A stretch of 64,000 nucleotides of DNA from contig JAEXHI010000008.1 of NCBI GenBank assembly GCA_023450085.1, positions 19,906 through 83,905 on the forward strand. Direction: 5' to 3'. The stretch's first letter is position 1. Every line of letters begins with the position of its first letter. This DNA is from Bacteroidota bacterium. GTDB taxonomy: Bacteria; Bacteroidota; Bacteroidia; Sphingobacteriales; Sphingobacteriaceae. The translations under genes and the position numbers were made by a program. The notes beneath the pieces are model-generated. The model was given only the letters and a program-made list of their open reading frames with translations. It had not been told where the DNA came from and did no database searches. Of the stretch, positions 25,587 through 34,735 are shown piece after piece.

Positions 25587-25729
25587 GCCCTTTTAGCGTA
25601 AGTCTTACCACTGGGATAGAGCCAAGGCCTGACTTGTGCTTTAGTTATACCAACTTAAAACCAAATAGCTACAGAAAGGCACAAGTCTCCCTCCACCAAA
25701 CCATATGCATGAGACTTACGCCAAGGGGC
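25587..25729. repeat. Nested inverted-repeat structure
   Basis: Outer arms GCCCTTTTAGCGTAAGTCT (25587) and AGACTTACGCCAAGGGGC (25712), and inner arms GACTTGTGCTTT (25631) and AAAGGCACAAGTC (about 25675), pair across 143 bp. No gene lies inside. A short hairpin-rich remnant or structured RNA is possible. Confidence 0.6.
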
Positions 25730-25766
25730 AAGCCCATAACAGATAAAGGCCCTGTTATTAATCTCT

Positions 25767-26450
25767 TTAACAAGAATAATATAAATCGATTAATATTTTA
25801 CTTCCTTCTCTCCACTTCACCCATCCTTTCAGCTTTTTTTTGTCATGAGGACAACCTTCACATTCTTTTAAACATTCTACCTCTAACCATTCTCCTTCTA
25901 CCTTAACCACTTTATAAGAGTAGGTGTTTTTATCAGCAAGAACTTTCGATTTAAGATTATTTTTCTCATACAAAGGATTTTTGCTTGCTGAAACGATATA
26001 CACGTCATTGATTAAATGCTGTCTCCATGTTTTATAGGTTAAATCTTTGCTTACTCTAATGTATTTCCAAGATCCATTTACAAAAACTTTATATCCTCTT
26101 TCGTCCTTAAGCGCATCAAAAACAACAATATTATAATTAGGATAAAAAGCTCTAATTGATATCGTTGGTAAAGGGATACCATATTTTTTATATTTTACAT
26201 CATAAAAAGGATAATCATGTTTTATGCTCTCTAACACTGAGCTACTTTCCTTATTATCTGAATAAACAACTTTCATTTCTCCAGCTTTATCTCTTATTAT
26301 CTTCAAATATGAGCTACCGTCTTCATTTAGAACAGCAAGACTTTTAAAGTTATCATCAATGGTCACAACTCCTGAACTGAAAATACGATTACCTTTTGCC
26401 GAACCTTGGCAAGCTTGAAACAAAAACAGGATTAATATTAAATTCTTCAT
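25767..26450 (-). CDS. Lipoprotein with possible SH3-like C-terminal domain
   Basis: 227 residues with a lipobox (FQAC, Cys14). The middle is beta-rich and carries YPFYDVKYKKYGIPLPTI. The C-terminal 70 residues (KNPLYEKNNLKSKV, then VEGEWLEVECL, then CPHDKKKLKGWVKW) resemble a bacterial SH3 domain. Envelope location is likely. Whether it is an immunity protein is inference from position only. Confidence 0.5.
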   Translation of the reverse strand: MKNLILILFLFQACQGSAKGNRIFSSGVVTIDDNFKSLAVLNEDGSSYLKIIRDKAGEMKVVYSDNKESSSVLESIKHDYPFYDVKYKKYGIPLPTISIRAFYPNYNIVVFDALKDERGYKVFVNGSWKYIRVSKDLTYKTWRQHLINDVYIVSASKNPLYEKNNLKSKVLADKNTYSYKVVKVEGEWLEVECLKECEGCPHDKKKLKGWVKWREGSKILIDLYYSC

Positions 26451-26528
26451 ACTACTTATTTAGTTAGATTAGGTTTCCCCCTCTGGCACAAGCGCCACTA
26501 TGCTAATGCTTGCATTAAACGGTATACA

Positions 26529-26927
26529 CTAAAAGCCTCTTAACAATTCTTCAATGGACTGACTATTTTTTACCTGTCTATAAATTTCATTTCTTGCTGC
26601 ATCACTTTTAATTTGTAAAGTTCGTTCTGTTAATAGCTTCTTAAGCTCTTCTAATTCTATTCTCCTTTCTATATCTTCAAAATTTAACCTATAACGTTTA
26701 GGTAAAAAAAAGCTATAAAATGACTTGATTGGGGTTTTACCAATCAGCTTAAAGGTGTTACCGTTACAGTCTACAAAAATCTGATGGAGATAATAGGTCT
26801 TGAAAAAATCTTCGCCTCCCTTATATATTTCATCATAAAGAAAGAAATCTCCCAGAATCACCAGATCCCAAGCTTTATATCCAACATTAAATATTGGATA
26901 CTTCATACCATTAATTTTATGTTGCAT
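26529..26927 (-). CDS. Small protein of unknown function (immunity island)
   Basis: 132 residues from the ATG at 26927; an internal ATG at 26906 would also fit. Soluble and mostly helical at the C-terminus (RRIELEELKKLLTERTLQ). The N-terminal half has aromatic-rich strands (YLHQIFVDCNGNTFKLIG) as seen in several immunity families. No family recognised. Confidence 0.5.
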   Translation of the reverse strand: MQHKINGMKYPIFNVGYKAWDLVILGDFFLYDEIYKGGEDFFKTYYLHQIFVDCNGNTFKLIGKTPIKSFYSFFLPKRYRLNFEDIERRIELEELKKLLTERTLQIKSDAARNEIYRQVKNSQSIEELLRGF

Positions 26928-26967
26928 CACCTAGTTTGATCATTTTTGATTTATTTATGCTATTATT

Positions 26968-27093
26968 TCCCCTTCTGGCGCAAGCGTCCGCTTGGGACTA
27001 CTCGATTACCCTAGCATAAGCATCACTAAGCTAATATTAACACTAGAAGCACAGGACAAGCCAAAGCAAAATAGTAATATTAAAATAAAAAGC
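26968..27093. repeat. Immunity-island spacer repeat, copy 1
   Basis: CCTTCTGGCGCAAGCGTCC, then ACTCGATTACCCTAGCATAA, GCATCACTAAGCTAATATTA and CACAGGACAAGCCAAAG. The copies at 27989 and 28245 share this order of words with 75-90% match by eye. Confidence 0.75.
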
Positions 27094-27212
27094 TCTAGTA
27101 CAAAAACTGTTAAACTAATGCTTGCCCTACAAAAGCATGACCAGAAAGATCACCGATGCATGTGGCGTTACAATTGACGTCTTTATTCTATGTACCAGCT
27201 AAAGAAGCCTGT

Positions 27213-27518
27213 TTACATCATATAAGTATGAAAATCACCCCAAGCCAATTCAGCTCCTTTTTCTATTCTTTTCAACAACAATATTTTTTCAGAGTCATCA
27301 ATGTTTTCTATAGTCACCTCTGGTAATCTTTCTATCTCATCAAACCCCAAGACTGTGAAATCATATTCTTTAAAAGAGTCTGATACTTTTTGAACAAAAG
27401 CATCTTTTGATTCGGCTTTATATGCTACATTCACAAAAGCACCTTTTGCTTTTCCAAGGTCTCTATTGTTATTAACAGGTTCAACTTGTATTAGTGCAAA
27501 CCAAATATTCGTTTTCAT
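27213..27518 (-). CDS. Small protein of unknown function, immunity-like
   Basis: 101 residues, soluble, alpha/beta: an N-terminal strand with aromatic residues (NIWFALIQVEPV), a middle helix (DAFVQKVSDSFKEYDFTVLG) and an acidic helix. The pattern looks like small immunity proteins that mimic nucleic acid, but I do not recognise a family. 22 bp separate it from the DUF2750 gene on its upstream side. Confidence 0.5.
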   Translation of the reverse strand: MKTNIWFALIQVEPVNNNRDLGKAKGAFVNVAYKAESKDAFVQKVSDSFKEYDFTVLGFDEIERLPEVTIENIDDSEKILLLKRIEKGAELAWGDFHTYMM

Positions 27519-27540
27519 ATTTTTAAATAGAAATCAATAC

Positions 27541-27930
27541 TTAATAGTTTTTCATCTCTTCACTCAAGTCTTTCGCAAACTCACTGATATTAACCACAAA
27601 TCCGGTATGCAGGCCAACAGGGAAAACATTTAAGAGGTAGCCTTGGAAATGAATGAAATCTAAGAGTTCATCCTCAAATACATTGATATCAATTTCTTCT
27701 ATTTCAAAGCCTGCCCATCCCGATGTCAAACATTGTTCCGCAAACTCCCTCGCTGACCATAAGGGAAACAACTTAGAAGTCTCAACCTCAGATATGGCCC
27801 AATTTCCTTCTGGACTTTTGAGCGAATACATCAATTCTGTATCGGCCACACGTTTAATAAAGTATTTATACCGTTCAAAAGGGGGTAAAGAGGAAACGGT
27901 CTCCTTTTCTTTTTCTGTAATTTTCATCAT
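27541..27930 (-). CDS. DUF2750 domain protein
   Basis: 129 residues, soluble. The DUF2750 pattern is present: LPPFERYKYFIKRVADTELM, then GNWAISE, then FPLWSAREFAEQCL, and the C-terminal NVFPVGLHTGFVV. DUF2750 genes often sit in immunity clusters of polymorphic toxin systems. It is the promoter-proximal gene of the minus-strand cluster and probably shares a transcript with the 101-residue gene 22 bp downstream. Confidence 0.8.
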   Translation of the reverse strand: MMKITEKEKETVSSLPPFERYKYFIKRVADTELMYSLKSPEGNWAISEVETSKLFPLWSAREFAEQCLTSGWAGFEIEEIDINVFEDELLDFIHFQGYLLNVFPVGLHTGFVVNISEFAKDLSEEMKNY

Positions 27931-27988
27931 TGTTAAAGTGGCCTTTCTTTATTTTTCTTACCGTTATGATCATGCTTGCGCCATACAG

Positions 27989-28113
27989 CCCCCTTCTGGC
28001 ACAAGCGTGCACTTGTGATTACTCGACTACCCTAGCATAAGCATCACTAAGCTAATATTAACACTATAACCACAGAACAAACCAAAGTAAAGTAGTAATA
28101 TTAAAACAAAAAG
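27989..28113. repeat. Immunity-island spacer repeat, copy 2
   Basis: Same word order as copy 1: CCTTCTGGCACAAGCGTGC, ACTCGACTACCCTAGCATAA, GCATCACTAAGCTAATATTA, CACAGAACAAACCAAAG. It contains the small palindrome CACAAGCGTGCACTTGTG. Confidence 0.8.
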
Positions 28114-28138
28114 CGGACATTTAACCGTCCGCTTTGTT
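28110..28138. terminator. Hairpin terminator
   Basis: AAAGCGGAC and GTCCGCTTT form a perfect 9-bp stem with an 8-nt loop directly after spacer repeat copy 2. The T run is short. Confidence 0.5.
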
Positions 28139-28244
28139 ATAATTAAACTAATAATTTGTTAGTACCATATGCCATTTCTAAATTTCTAGCACAAACGCCG
28201 CTTCGCTAATACTATGTAATAGAGGGCTTTTGTTGCAGAAACAC

Positions 28245-28365
28245 CATCTTGGCGCACGCGTGTCGCGTGTGACTATCTTAATTAAAGCACAAGTACCACT
28301 AAACTAATATTTACACCAGAACCACAGAACAAACCAAAGTAAAATAATAATATTAAAACAAAAAC
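28245..28365. repeat. Immunity-island spacer repeat, copy 3
   Basis: ATCTTGGCGCACGCGTGTCGC followed by CCACTAAACTAATATTTAC and CCAGAACCACAGAACAAACC. It is the most diverged copy. It lies directly before the pseudogene that bounds the island. Confidence 0.65.
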
Positions 28366-28408
28366 TTCTATCACACACCGTTAAACTAACGCTTCCGCCA
28401 GAAAGACA

Positions 28409-28513
28409 AAGGTATCCTTTAAAGCAATCAAAAACTGCGAACCTGAAAGGAATATTTTTGCTTGATATGCCACAGATAAGACCATTCAAATTATTGAGGT
28501 AAGAAAACAATAG
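28409..28513 (+). pseudogene. Decayed 3' end of a copy of the 24037 lipoprotein gene
   Basis: Read in frame this encodes KVSFKAIKNCEPERNIFA, an in-frame TGA, then YATDKTIQIIEVRKQ and stop. It aligns with the last 35 residues of the lipoprotein at 24037-24342 (ASFKTVKNCETQG and YAADETIQIIEVKKQ), about 80% identical at the DNA level by eye. A TGA replaces a Leu codon, six bases are missing upstream, and there is no start. It marks the right edge of the island. Confidence 0.8.
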
Positions 28514-28575
28514 CATTCCCGATAAGGGGATTACTATCCAAAATTTTTGATACAAAAAGCTAAAACCATTTAAAC

Positions 28576-28609
28576 TATGTAAGTTTATCCTATCAATTAA
28601 ACTTACATA
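28576..28609. promoter_or_regulatory. Leader palindrome of the S9D gene
   Basis: TATGTAAGTTT and AAACTTACATA form an 11-bp perfect inverted repeat with a 12-nt centre, ending 7 bp before the ATG. It could be an operator or a hairpin masking the ribosome site. Confidence 0.5.
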
Positions 28610-28616
28610 TTGTAAA

Positions 28617-31040
28617 ATGAAAAAAATCATACTTAACCTATTCCTTTTAGGTTTTGGAGGAACAGTTTTAGCACAGGATGCTATTACCTACCAAACACCG
28701 TCGAAAGTGATGGTAGATTTGTTATTGGCTAAGCCTACCCCAGGCGTTAGTATCGATAGCAAAGCAGAATGGATTTTGTTCAGCGAACGTGATCCTTATC
28801 CTTCAATTGAAGAATTGGCCATGCCCGAATACAAAATTGCCGGCATGCGTATCAATCCAAACAACTACTCGCCAAGCCGTCAAACTTATGTTAACAGCTT
28901 TAGCTTAAAAAATATCAAAACGGGAAAAACAAGTCCAGTTACCGGTCTTCCGGCTACTTTATATGCAGGTAATGCCCGTTGGAACCCAAGCCAAACCAAA
29001 ATTGCCTTTACCCAAACGGCTCCAGATAGAATAGACCTATATGTAATTGATGTAGCTACTGCAAAGGCTACCAAAATTAACAAGCAAGCTTTAAATGCCA
29101 TTTTAGGCGCTGGAATTGTATGGGTAGACGATAATACGTTGATTTATCAAGTAGCAACTAAACCTGCAAGTGCGGCACCAAAACGCCCACTGGCACCAAA
29201 AGGCCCAACCGTACAAGAAAATTTAGGTAAAGTAGCACCAAGTGCTACCATCCAAGATTTAATCAAATCACCTTACGATGAGCAATTATTTGAGTTTTTT
29301 GCCACTTCTCAATTGGTACAAAACAAAGCTGGTGTTGAAACCCCAATAGGTGCTCCTGCTATTTATAGCTCGGTAAGCCTATCGCCAGATAAAAACTACA
29401 TGATGGTGCGCACCATTAAAAAGCCATTCTCTTATTTAGTGGCTGCTTATGGTTTCCCATCAACCGTTAAAGTGATTGATAGAGCAGGAAAAACCGTTAA
29501 AGTATTGGCAGAATTACCTTCTAGTGAAGTTCGCCCTTCAGGATACGATAACGTACAAAACGTTCCTCGTGGTTTTGATTGGAGAGATGACGAAGCTGCT
29601 GCTGTAGTTTGGGCACAACCATTAGACAGTGGTTTGATCAAGAAAAACGTAGAATTCCACGATGCCGTTTATGAATTAAAAGCACCGTTTAATGGCGCAA
29701 CCAAAGAGCTTTTCAAAACCAAAACACGTTTTTCTGGTGTAAGTTGGGGAAATGCCAATTTAGCTTTGGTGAGAGAAATTTCTAGAATTAAACAAAGCAG
29801 TAAAGTAAGTCTTTTTAACCCTACCACAGGTACTTTAGAAACACTTTACGACTTAAACACTACTGATGCCTACAATAACCCAGGCACACCAGTAACCGAG
29901 AAAAACAAATTTGGCCGTCAGGTAATTTTAACGACCGACAATGGCACCAAACTTTTATTGAACAACACCACTGGTGCTTCTCCAAAAGGCGATTTACCTT
30001 TCTTAGCTAAATTTGATTTAAACACCAAGAAATCAGAAATCTTATGGCGTTGTCAAGAAGGTACTTTTGAAGTAGTTACCGATGTGTTAGACCCTCAAAA
30101 ACTGGTATTGTTAACCCGTAGAGAAAGTAAAACCGAAGTCCCTAACTATTTCATTAAAAACTTGGTGCTTCGTGTGGCTGACAGACAAATCACCAACTTC
30201 ACCAATCCTTATGCCGCTTTAGATGGCGTGAGTAAACAAAAAATCTCTTACAAACGTGCAGATGGTATTGATTTAACTGGCGATTTATACTTACCAAAAG
30301 GTTACAACAAAGAAAAAGACGGACCACTTCCGGTATTGATATGGGCTTACCCACGTGAGTTTAACTCGGCAAGTGATGCAGCTCAAATTAGAGGTTCAGA
30401 AAATAAATTCATCACCATCAGCTCAGGTGGACCTATCTTTTACGTAACCCAAGGTTATGCGGTATTAGATAACGCCGAAATGCCAATTGTAGCTAAAGAA
30501 GGTAAAAAACCTAACGATTCATTTGTAGAACAGTTGAAACTGAATGCCGAAGCTGCCATCAACAAATTAAGCGAAATGGGCGTTGGCGACAGAAACAGAA
30601 TGGCTGTTGGTGGTCATAGCTACGGTGCTTTCATGACGGCAAACTTATTGGCACATACCAATTTGTTTAAAGCAGGTATTGCCCGCAGTGGAGCTTACAA
30701 CAGAACTTTAACACCTTTCGGTTTCCAAAATGAAGACCGTACTTACTGGCAAGCACCACAATTGTACTATGAAATGAGTCCATTTAGCTATGCCGATAAA
30801 ATTAAAACCCCTATCCTATTGATTCACGGTGAAATGGATGATAACCAAGGTACTTTCCCAATCAATAGCGAGCGTTTGTTTAATGCCATTAAAGGCCATG
30901 GAGGTACTACTCGTTTTGTTTACCTACCTTATGAGGCACACGGTTACAGAGCTAAAGAAAATATCTTACACATGATTTGGGAAACCAACAAATGGTTAGA
31001 TACTTATGTGAAAAATGCTAAACCAGCAGCAACAAAATAA
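28617..31040 (+). CDS. S9D glutamyl endopeptidase-like peptidase
   Basis: 807 residues with a signal peptide (1-19), a propeller domain (about 60-540) and a C-terminal hydrolase domain. Ser668 sits in GGHSYGAFMTANLLAH, Asp742 in EMDDNQG and His775 in EAHGYRAKE. GIARSGAYNRTLTPFGFQNE is almost the plant chloroplast glutamyl endopeptidase sequence, so this is an S9D member rather than a DPP-IV. It probably cleaves peptides after Glu in the periplasm. Together with the S9 gene at 8095 and the M1-like gene it makes a peptide-scavenging set. Confidence 0.9.
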   Translation: MKKIILNLFLLGFGGTVLAQDAITYQTPSKVMVDLLLAKPTPGVSIDSKAEWILFSERDPYPSIEELAMPEYKIAGMRINPNNYSPSRQTYVNSFSLKNIKTGKTSPVTGLPATLYAGNARWNPSQTKIAFTQTAPDRIDLYVIDVATAKATKINKQALNAILGAGIVWVDDNTLIYQVATKPASAAPKRPLAPKGPTVQENLGKVAPSATIQDLIKSPYDEQLFEFFATSQLVQNKAGVETPIGAPAIYSSVSLSPDKNYMMVRTIKKPFSYLVAAYGFPSTVKVIDRAGKTVKVLAELPSSEVRPSGYDNVQNVPRGFDWRDDEAAAVVWAQPLDSGLIKKNVEFHDAVYELKAPFNGATKELFKTKTRFSGVSWGNANLALVREISRIKQSSKVSLFNPTTGTLETLYDLNTTDAYNNPGTPVTEKNKFGRQVILTTDNGTKLLLNNTTGASPKGDLPFLAKFDLNTKKSEILWRCQEGTFEVVTDVLDPQKLVLLTRRESKTEVPNYFIKNLVLRVADRQITNFTNPYAALDGVSKQKISYKRADGIDLTGDLYLPKGYNKEKDGPLPVLIWAYPREFNSASDAAQIRGSENKFITISSGGPIFYVTQGYAVLDNAEMPIVAKEGKKPNDSFVEQLKLNAEAAINKLSEMGVGDRNRMAVGGHSYGAFMTANLLAHTNLFKAGIARSGAYNRTLTPFGFQNEDRTYWQAPQLYYEMSPFSYADKIKTPILLIHGEMDDNQGTFPINSERLFNAIKGHGGTTRFVYLPYEAHGYRAKENILHMIWETNKWLDTYVKNAKPAATK

Positions 31041-31107
31041 ATTAATCATTTGTATATTTAAAGGGCGGTGGAAACACTGCCCTTTTTTGTTAACCATTTA
31101 ATTGAAC

Positions 31108-31962
31108 ATGAACCGTCCCCTCTCTCCAAAACTGTTACTTCTCCTCCTTATTTCCTGTTTTTCGTTTACCGCCATGGCACAAAAGTCGAGCAAGTTTAAA
31201 GTCATTGCTTTTTTTACGGGCAAAAACGACATGGCACACGTGAGTTATGTAAAGGAAGCCAATCAATGGTTTCCAGAAATGGCTAAAAAATATCATTTTG
31301 AATATGATACCACTAGCAATTGGAGTAATATGAACACCAATTTCTTGGCGAAATATCAGGTAGTACTTTTTTTGGATACCCGACCAGAGGACAGTGCCCA
31401 ACGTAAAGCCTTTGAAGACTATATGAAAAATGGTGGCGCATGGATGGGATTTCACTTCTCGGCCTTTGCCCTTAGCCCATCAGCTTATTCACAAAATTGG
31501 AACTGGTATCATGATGAGTTTTTGGGTTCTGGACAATATAGTGGCAATACTTGGCGACCAACTTCGGCCATTTTAGCCGTTAATGCAAAGCATGATGCCA
31601 CTAAAAACCTACCCAAAACATTCAAATCGCAACCTAACGAATGGTACAAATGGGAAAAAAACCTACGCACCAATCCAAATATCACGGTACTGCTTAGCGT
31701 AGATTCCACCAGCTTTCCATTAGGTACAGGACCTAAAGCACATGAAATATGGCATCAGGGCGATTATCCGGTAGCATGGACCAACAAGAACTACAAAATG
31801 ATTTATGTAAACATGGGACATAACGATATGGACTATGAACATAAGTATGGCAAAGACGTTAAAACACTATCCCATACTTTTGACAATGAGCAGCAAAACC
31901 AATTTATCATTGATGGTTTATTATGGCTTGGAAAGCAACAGAAAGCCAAACAAAAAAAGTAA
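31108..31962 (+). CDS. ThuA-like domain protein, secreted
   Basis: 284 residues from the ATG at 31108 (an in-frame TTG lies two codons upstream). A signal peptide (about 1-25) precedes a ThuA-like class I glutamine-amidotransferase-fold domain with KVIAFFTGKNDMAHV, then YQVVLFLDTRPED, then YMKNGGAWMGFH and IYVNMGHND. ThuA-type proteins are linked to sugar or trehalose use, but the activity is unknown. It follows the S9D gene at 67 bp, possibly in one transcript. Confidence 0.85.
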   Translation: MNRPLSPKLLLLLLISCFSFTAMAQKSSKFKVIAFFTGKNDMAHVSYVKEANQWFPEMAKKYHFEYDTTSNWSNMNTNFLAKYQVVLFLDTRPEDSAQRKAFEDYMKNGGAWMGFHFSAFALSPSAYSQNWNWYHDEFLGSGQYSGNTWRPTSAILAVNAKHDATKNLPKTFKSQPNEWYKWEKNLRTNPNITVLLSVDSTSFPLGTGPKAHEIWHQGDYPVAWTNKNYKMIYVNMGHNDMDYEHKYGKDVKTLSHTFDNEQQNQFIIDGLLWLGKQQKAKQKK

Positions 31963-32011
31963 TTGATTTACCGCCCTTTATTTAACCGCAGCCTTTTATA
32001 TTTACGATACC

Positions 32012-32473
32012 ATGGACAAAATATTAGAAATCATTAGAGCTAGCCGCAAAGCATTGCTATTCTTAATTGAAGATTTAAGTACCGAACAACTGAACAAAAT
32101 CCCTACCGGTTTTAACAACAATTTAGCTTGGCAAATGGGCCACTTAATTGTAAGCCAACAATTGTTATGCTACAAGTTAAGCAACAATGAATTGGTGATA
32201 GACCCTAGTTTAGTCGAAAAATATAAGAACGGTTCCAAACCTGAAAGCTTCATTTCAGCAGAAGAAATAGCACAACTTAAACACGATTTACTGGCCGTTA
32301 TTGACCAATTGGAAAGTGATTTGGCTACCGATAAATTCAATAACTACTTCCCTTACACCATCAGTACTTACAAAGGCCTAAAACTGGAAAGCGTACAAGA
32401 TGCCGTAAAGTTTATTGCCTCTCATGATGGTTTACATTATGGCTGTAGCTTGATGATGAAAAAACTGGTGTAA
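32012..32473 (+). CDS. DinB-like protein
   Basis: 153 residues forming a four-helix bundle. The metal-site histidines of the DinB/YfiT family are visible in LAWQMGHLIVSQQ and ASHDGLHYG. It is a putative metal-dependent thiol transferase or unknown enzyme. It lies 49 bp after the ThuA-like gene. Confidence 0.8.
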   Translation: MDKILEIIRASRKALLFLIEDLSTEQLNKIPTGFNNNLAWQMGHLIVSQQLLCYKLSNNELVIDPSLVEKYKNGSKPESFISAEEIAQLKHDLLAVIDQLESDLATDKFNNYFPYTISTYKGLKLESVQDAVKFIASHDGLHYGCSLMMKKLV

Positions 32474-32560
32474 TCACCTTGGAATTCCTATTGCCTAGCC
32501 CTGAGTAGAACATTCTGTACTTTTCATTTGTTAACTAAGCAAATCAAAACCGAAGAACAG

Positions 32561-32755
32561 ATGAATATCACAGGAAATACAAAGGGCGGCAATACCGAAC
32601 CAGAAAAAAAAGACAACAATATCAAACCTCTAAAAAGTATTAAAAACGAAATTTACGAGGTAAAAACAAAACAGGTGAAAACCAAAAATCCTGCAAAGCA
32701 ACGCGAAGAAAGCGAGCAACCCGTGCATCCAATTAAAAAAGCACCAAAGGAATAA
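32561..32755 (+). CDS. Small charged protein of unknown function
   Basis: 64 residues from the ATG at 32561, nearly all Lys, Glu, Asn, Gln and Pro, with no hydrophobic core, so it is predicted disordered. It is probably expressed with its neighbours, but a spurious ORF is possible given the composition. Confidence 0.35.
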   Translation: MNITGNTKGGNTEPEKKDNNIKPLKSIKNEIYEVKTKQVKTKNPAKQREESEQPVHPIKKAPKE

Positions 32756-32807
32756 GCTTATTATAGCACAAATCGCTATATTAGGCTTAACCACCAACAG
32801 CTCGCCA

Positions 32808-34601
32808 ATGATTGTCAGAAAGTTTTACCCCTCTTTACTCCTACTTTTTTTATTTGTTTTTGGGCTAACCAATGCCACTAATGGTCAAAAACCTGCCGAC
32901 ACGAGCAATAAGAATTCGGACCTTAACGTAGCCGTACTAATACGAGACCAAGAGCAGGCCAATGTGGATTCGCTGGTAAAGGAACGTTTGGAAAGGGAAC
33001 TGAAAGCGGCCAGCGGAAATGTGCAGAAAACCTTAGAGCTAGAGAAAAAACTAAGGGAAATAGAAAGAACAGATTCCCTACGCAGGGTATCCCAATTACA
33101 AGAAATTGCCAGTTTAAAAAAAACCACAAAAGGTTATCCAGTAGTTTTAAACCTCGATACACTTTTTTACATCTACACCCGTACAGGCTCTTTTGATGCC
33201 AAGGAAAGAGCGCAAGCCATTTCAGAGAAAATCAGTAAAATATACGAGGATGCTTTCTACAATCCCGATTCCCTGCGCATTAACTCACTAAACGATAGTT
33301 ACGATATCATTTACAAAAAAAAGCTCATTATTTTAACCATCAGCAATTTAGATGGACTATGGCTTGGAAAAAGCAATGCAGCACTGGCCAAAGACTATCT
33401 TAACATTATCAAAAACAGTGTAGAAAGCGAGAAAAAATCACATAGCTTAATCAATTGGGCCAAGCGGATTGGCCTATCGTTATTAGTGATTTTAGTGCTT
33501 TTTATCATCATTAAAGTCACCAACTATTTCTTCCGAAAAACAGCCAATTACCTTGTTAACCGAAAAATTTTAATGGGTAATGGATTGGTCATTAAAAAAA
33601 CACAAATCCTATCCCCAAAATATTTGGAAGGGATTCTGCTAAAAATCAATAGCATTGTAAAAGTCATTGTTATTCTTTTGGTGATTTACCTTTCCCTACC
33701 TATTCTATTCAGTATTTTTCCTGAAACAGAAAGCTGGACCAATACCCTCCTAAAATGGATATTAAGTCCCATTAGGGCTACAGGAAAAGCCATTGTGGAT
33801 TACCTACCCAACTTGTTCACCATTATTGTGGTGTACTTTATTTTCAAGTACATTTTAAAAGCCATCAAGTTTTTCTTTCGCGAAATTAGGGTGGGCAATG
33901 TCAAAATAAGAGGCTTTCACCAAGATTGGGCAATGCCTACTTTCAATATCCTGAAGGTTATTTTATATGCCTTTATGTTGGTGGTTATTTTCCCTTATTT
34001 GCCAGGCTCCAGTTCGCCCGCCTTTCAAGGAGTATCCGTTTTCTTGGGTATACTGCTGTCCTTGGGTTCATCAAGTGCTACCAGTAATTTAGTGGCAGGC
34101 TTGGTGATTACCTACATGAGACCTTTTAAAGTTGGCGATAGGGTTAAAATTGGAGAGGTTACGGGTGACGTGATTGAAAAAACCATGCTCGTTACCCGTA
34201 TCAGGACCATTAAAAATGAAGATGTTACGGTTCCCAATTCCATGGTACTGTCGTCAAGCACGGTCAATTACTCCGCTCGAACAAAAAATAATGAACCTGG
34301 GCTAATCCTCCATTACACGGTAACCATTGGTTATGATGTTCCTTGGAAAAAGGTATACGAGCTTTTAACCAATGCAGCCTTAGCAACTATCCATATTGAA
34401 AAGGAACCCGCACCTTTTGTTTTACAAACAAATCTTGATGATTTTAGCATCTGCTACCAGATTAATGCTTATACCTTACAGGCTAATTTACAGGCAGGCA
34501 TTTATAGTAATTTACTGGAAAACATTCAGGATGAATTTAATAAAGCAGGGGTTGAAATTCTATCTCCACAATACAACGTGATCCGTAAGGAAGAGAAATA
34601 A
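32808..34601 (+). CDS. MscS-family mechanosensitive channel
   Basis: 597 residues. A signal peptide (1-25) is followed by a coiled-coil periplasmic region (about 40-110), an extra pair of hydrophobic helices (about 222-240 and 285-310), and the pore region with LGSSSATSNLVAGLVITYMRPFKVGDR, the MscS TM3/beta entry. It is larger than E. coli MscS, of the MscK/YbdG-like group, and opens under osmotic downshock. Confidence 0.88.
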   Translation: MIVRKFYPSLLLLFLFVFGLTNATNGQKPADTSNKNSDLNVAVLIRDQEQANVDSLVKERLERELKAASGNVQKTLELEKKLREIERTDSLRRVSQLQEIASLKKTTKGYPVVLNLDTLFYIYTRTGSFDAKERAQAISEKISKIYEDAFYNPDSLRINSLNDSYDIIYKKKLIILTISNLDGLWLGKSNAALAKDYLNIIKNSVESEKKSHSLINWAKRIGLSLLVILVLFIIIKVTNYFFRKTANYLVNRKILMGNGLVIKKTQILSPKYLEGILLKINSIVKVIVILLVIYLSLPILFSIFPETESWTNTLLKWILSPIRATGKAIVDYLPNLFTIIVVYFIFKYILKAIKFFFREIRVGNVKIRGFHQDWAMPTFNILKVILYAFMLVVIFPYLPGSSSPAFQGVSVFLGILLSLGSSSATSNLVAGLVITYMRPFKVGDRVKIGEVTGDVIEKTMLVTRIRTIKNEDVTVPNSMVLSSSTVNYSARTKNNEPGLILHYTVTIGYDVPWKKVYELLTNAALATIHIEKEPAPFVLQTNLDDFSICYQINAYTLQANLQAGIYSNLLENIQDEFNKAGVEILSPQYNVIRKEEK

Positions 34602-34602
34602 A

Positions 34603-34631
34603 AAAGGTTGGTTTTGTTAAACCAACCTTTT
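34603..34631 (+). terminator. Terminator after mscS
   Basis: AAAGGTTGGTTT and AAACCAACCTTT form a 12-bp perfect stem around TGTT, then a short T run. Confidence 0.8.
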
Positions 34632-34735
34632 ATAACATTTCTAAAAAACCAAGTATTCGTTTAAACGCAATTGGATCATTAGGCTTATGTTTTTAGCCTA
34701 ACTTTTGAGAGCGCAGGGGTTAGATTAAAGTATTT

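Noticed and set aside
32561..32755. Calling the small charged ORF a conserved regulator.
   Set aside because: Its composition is low-complexity and no family was recognised; kept only as a low-confidence CDS.
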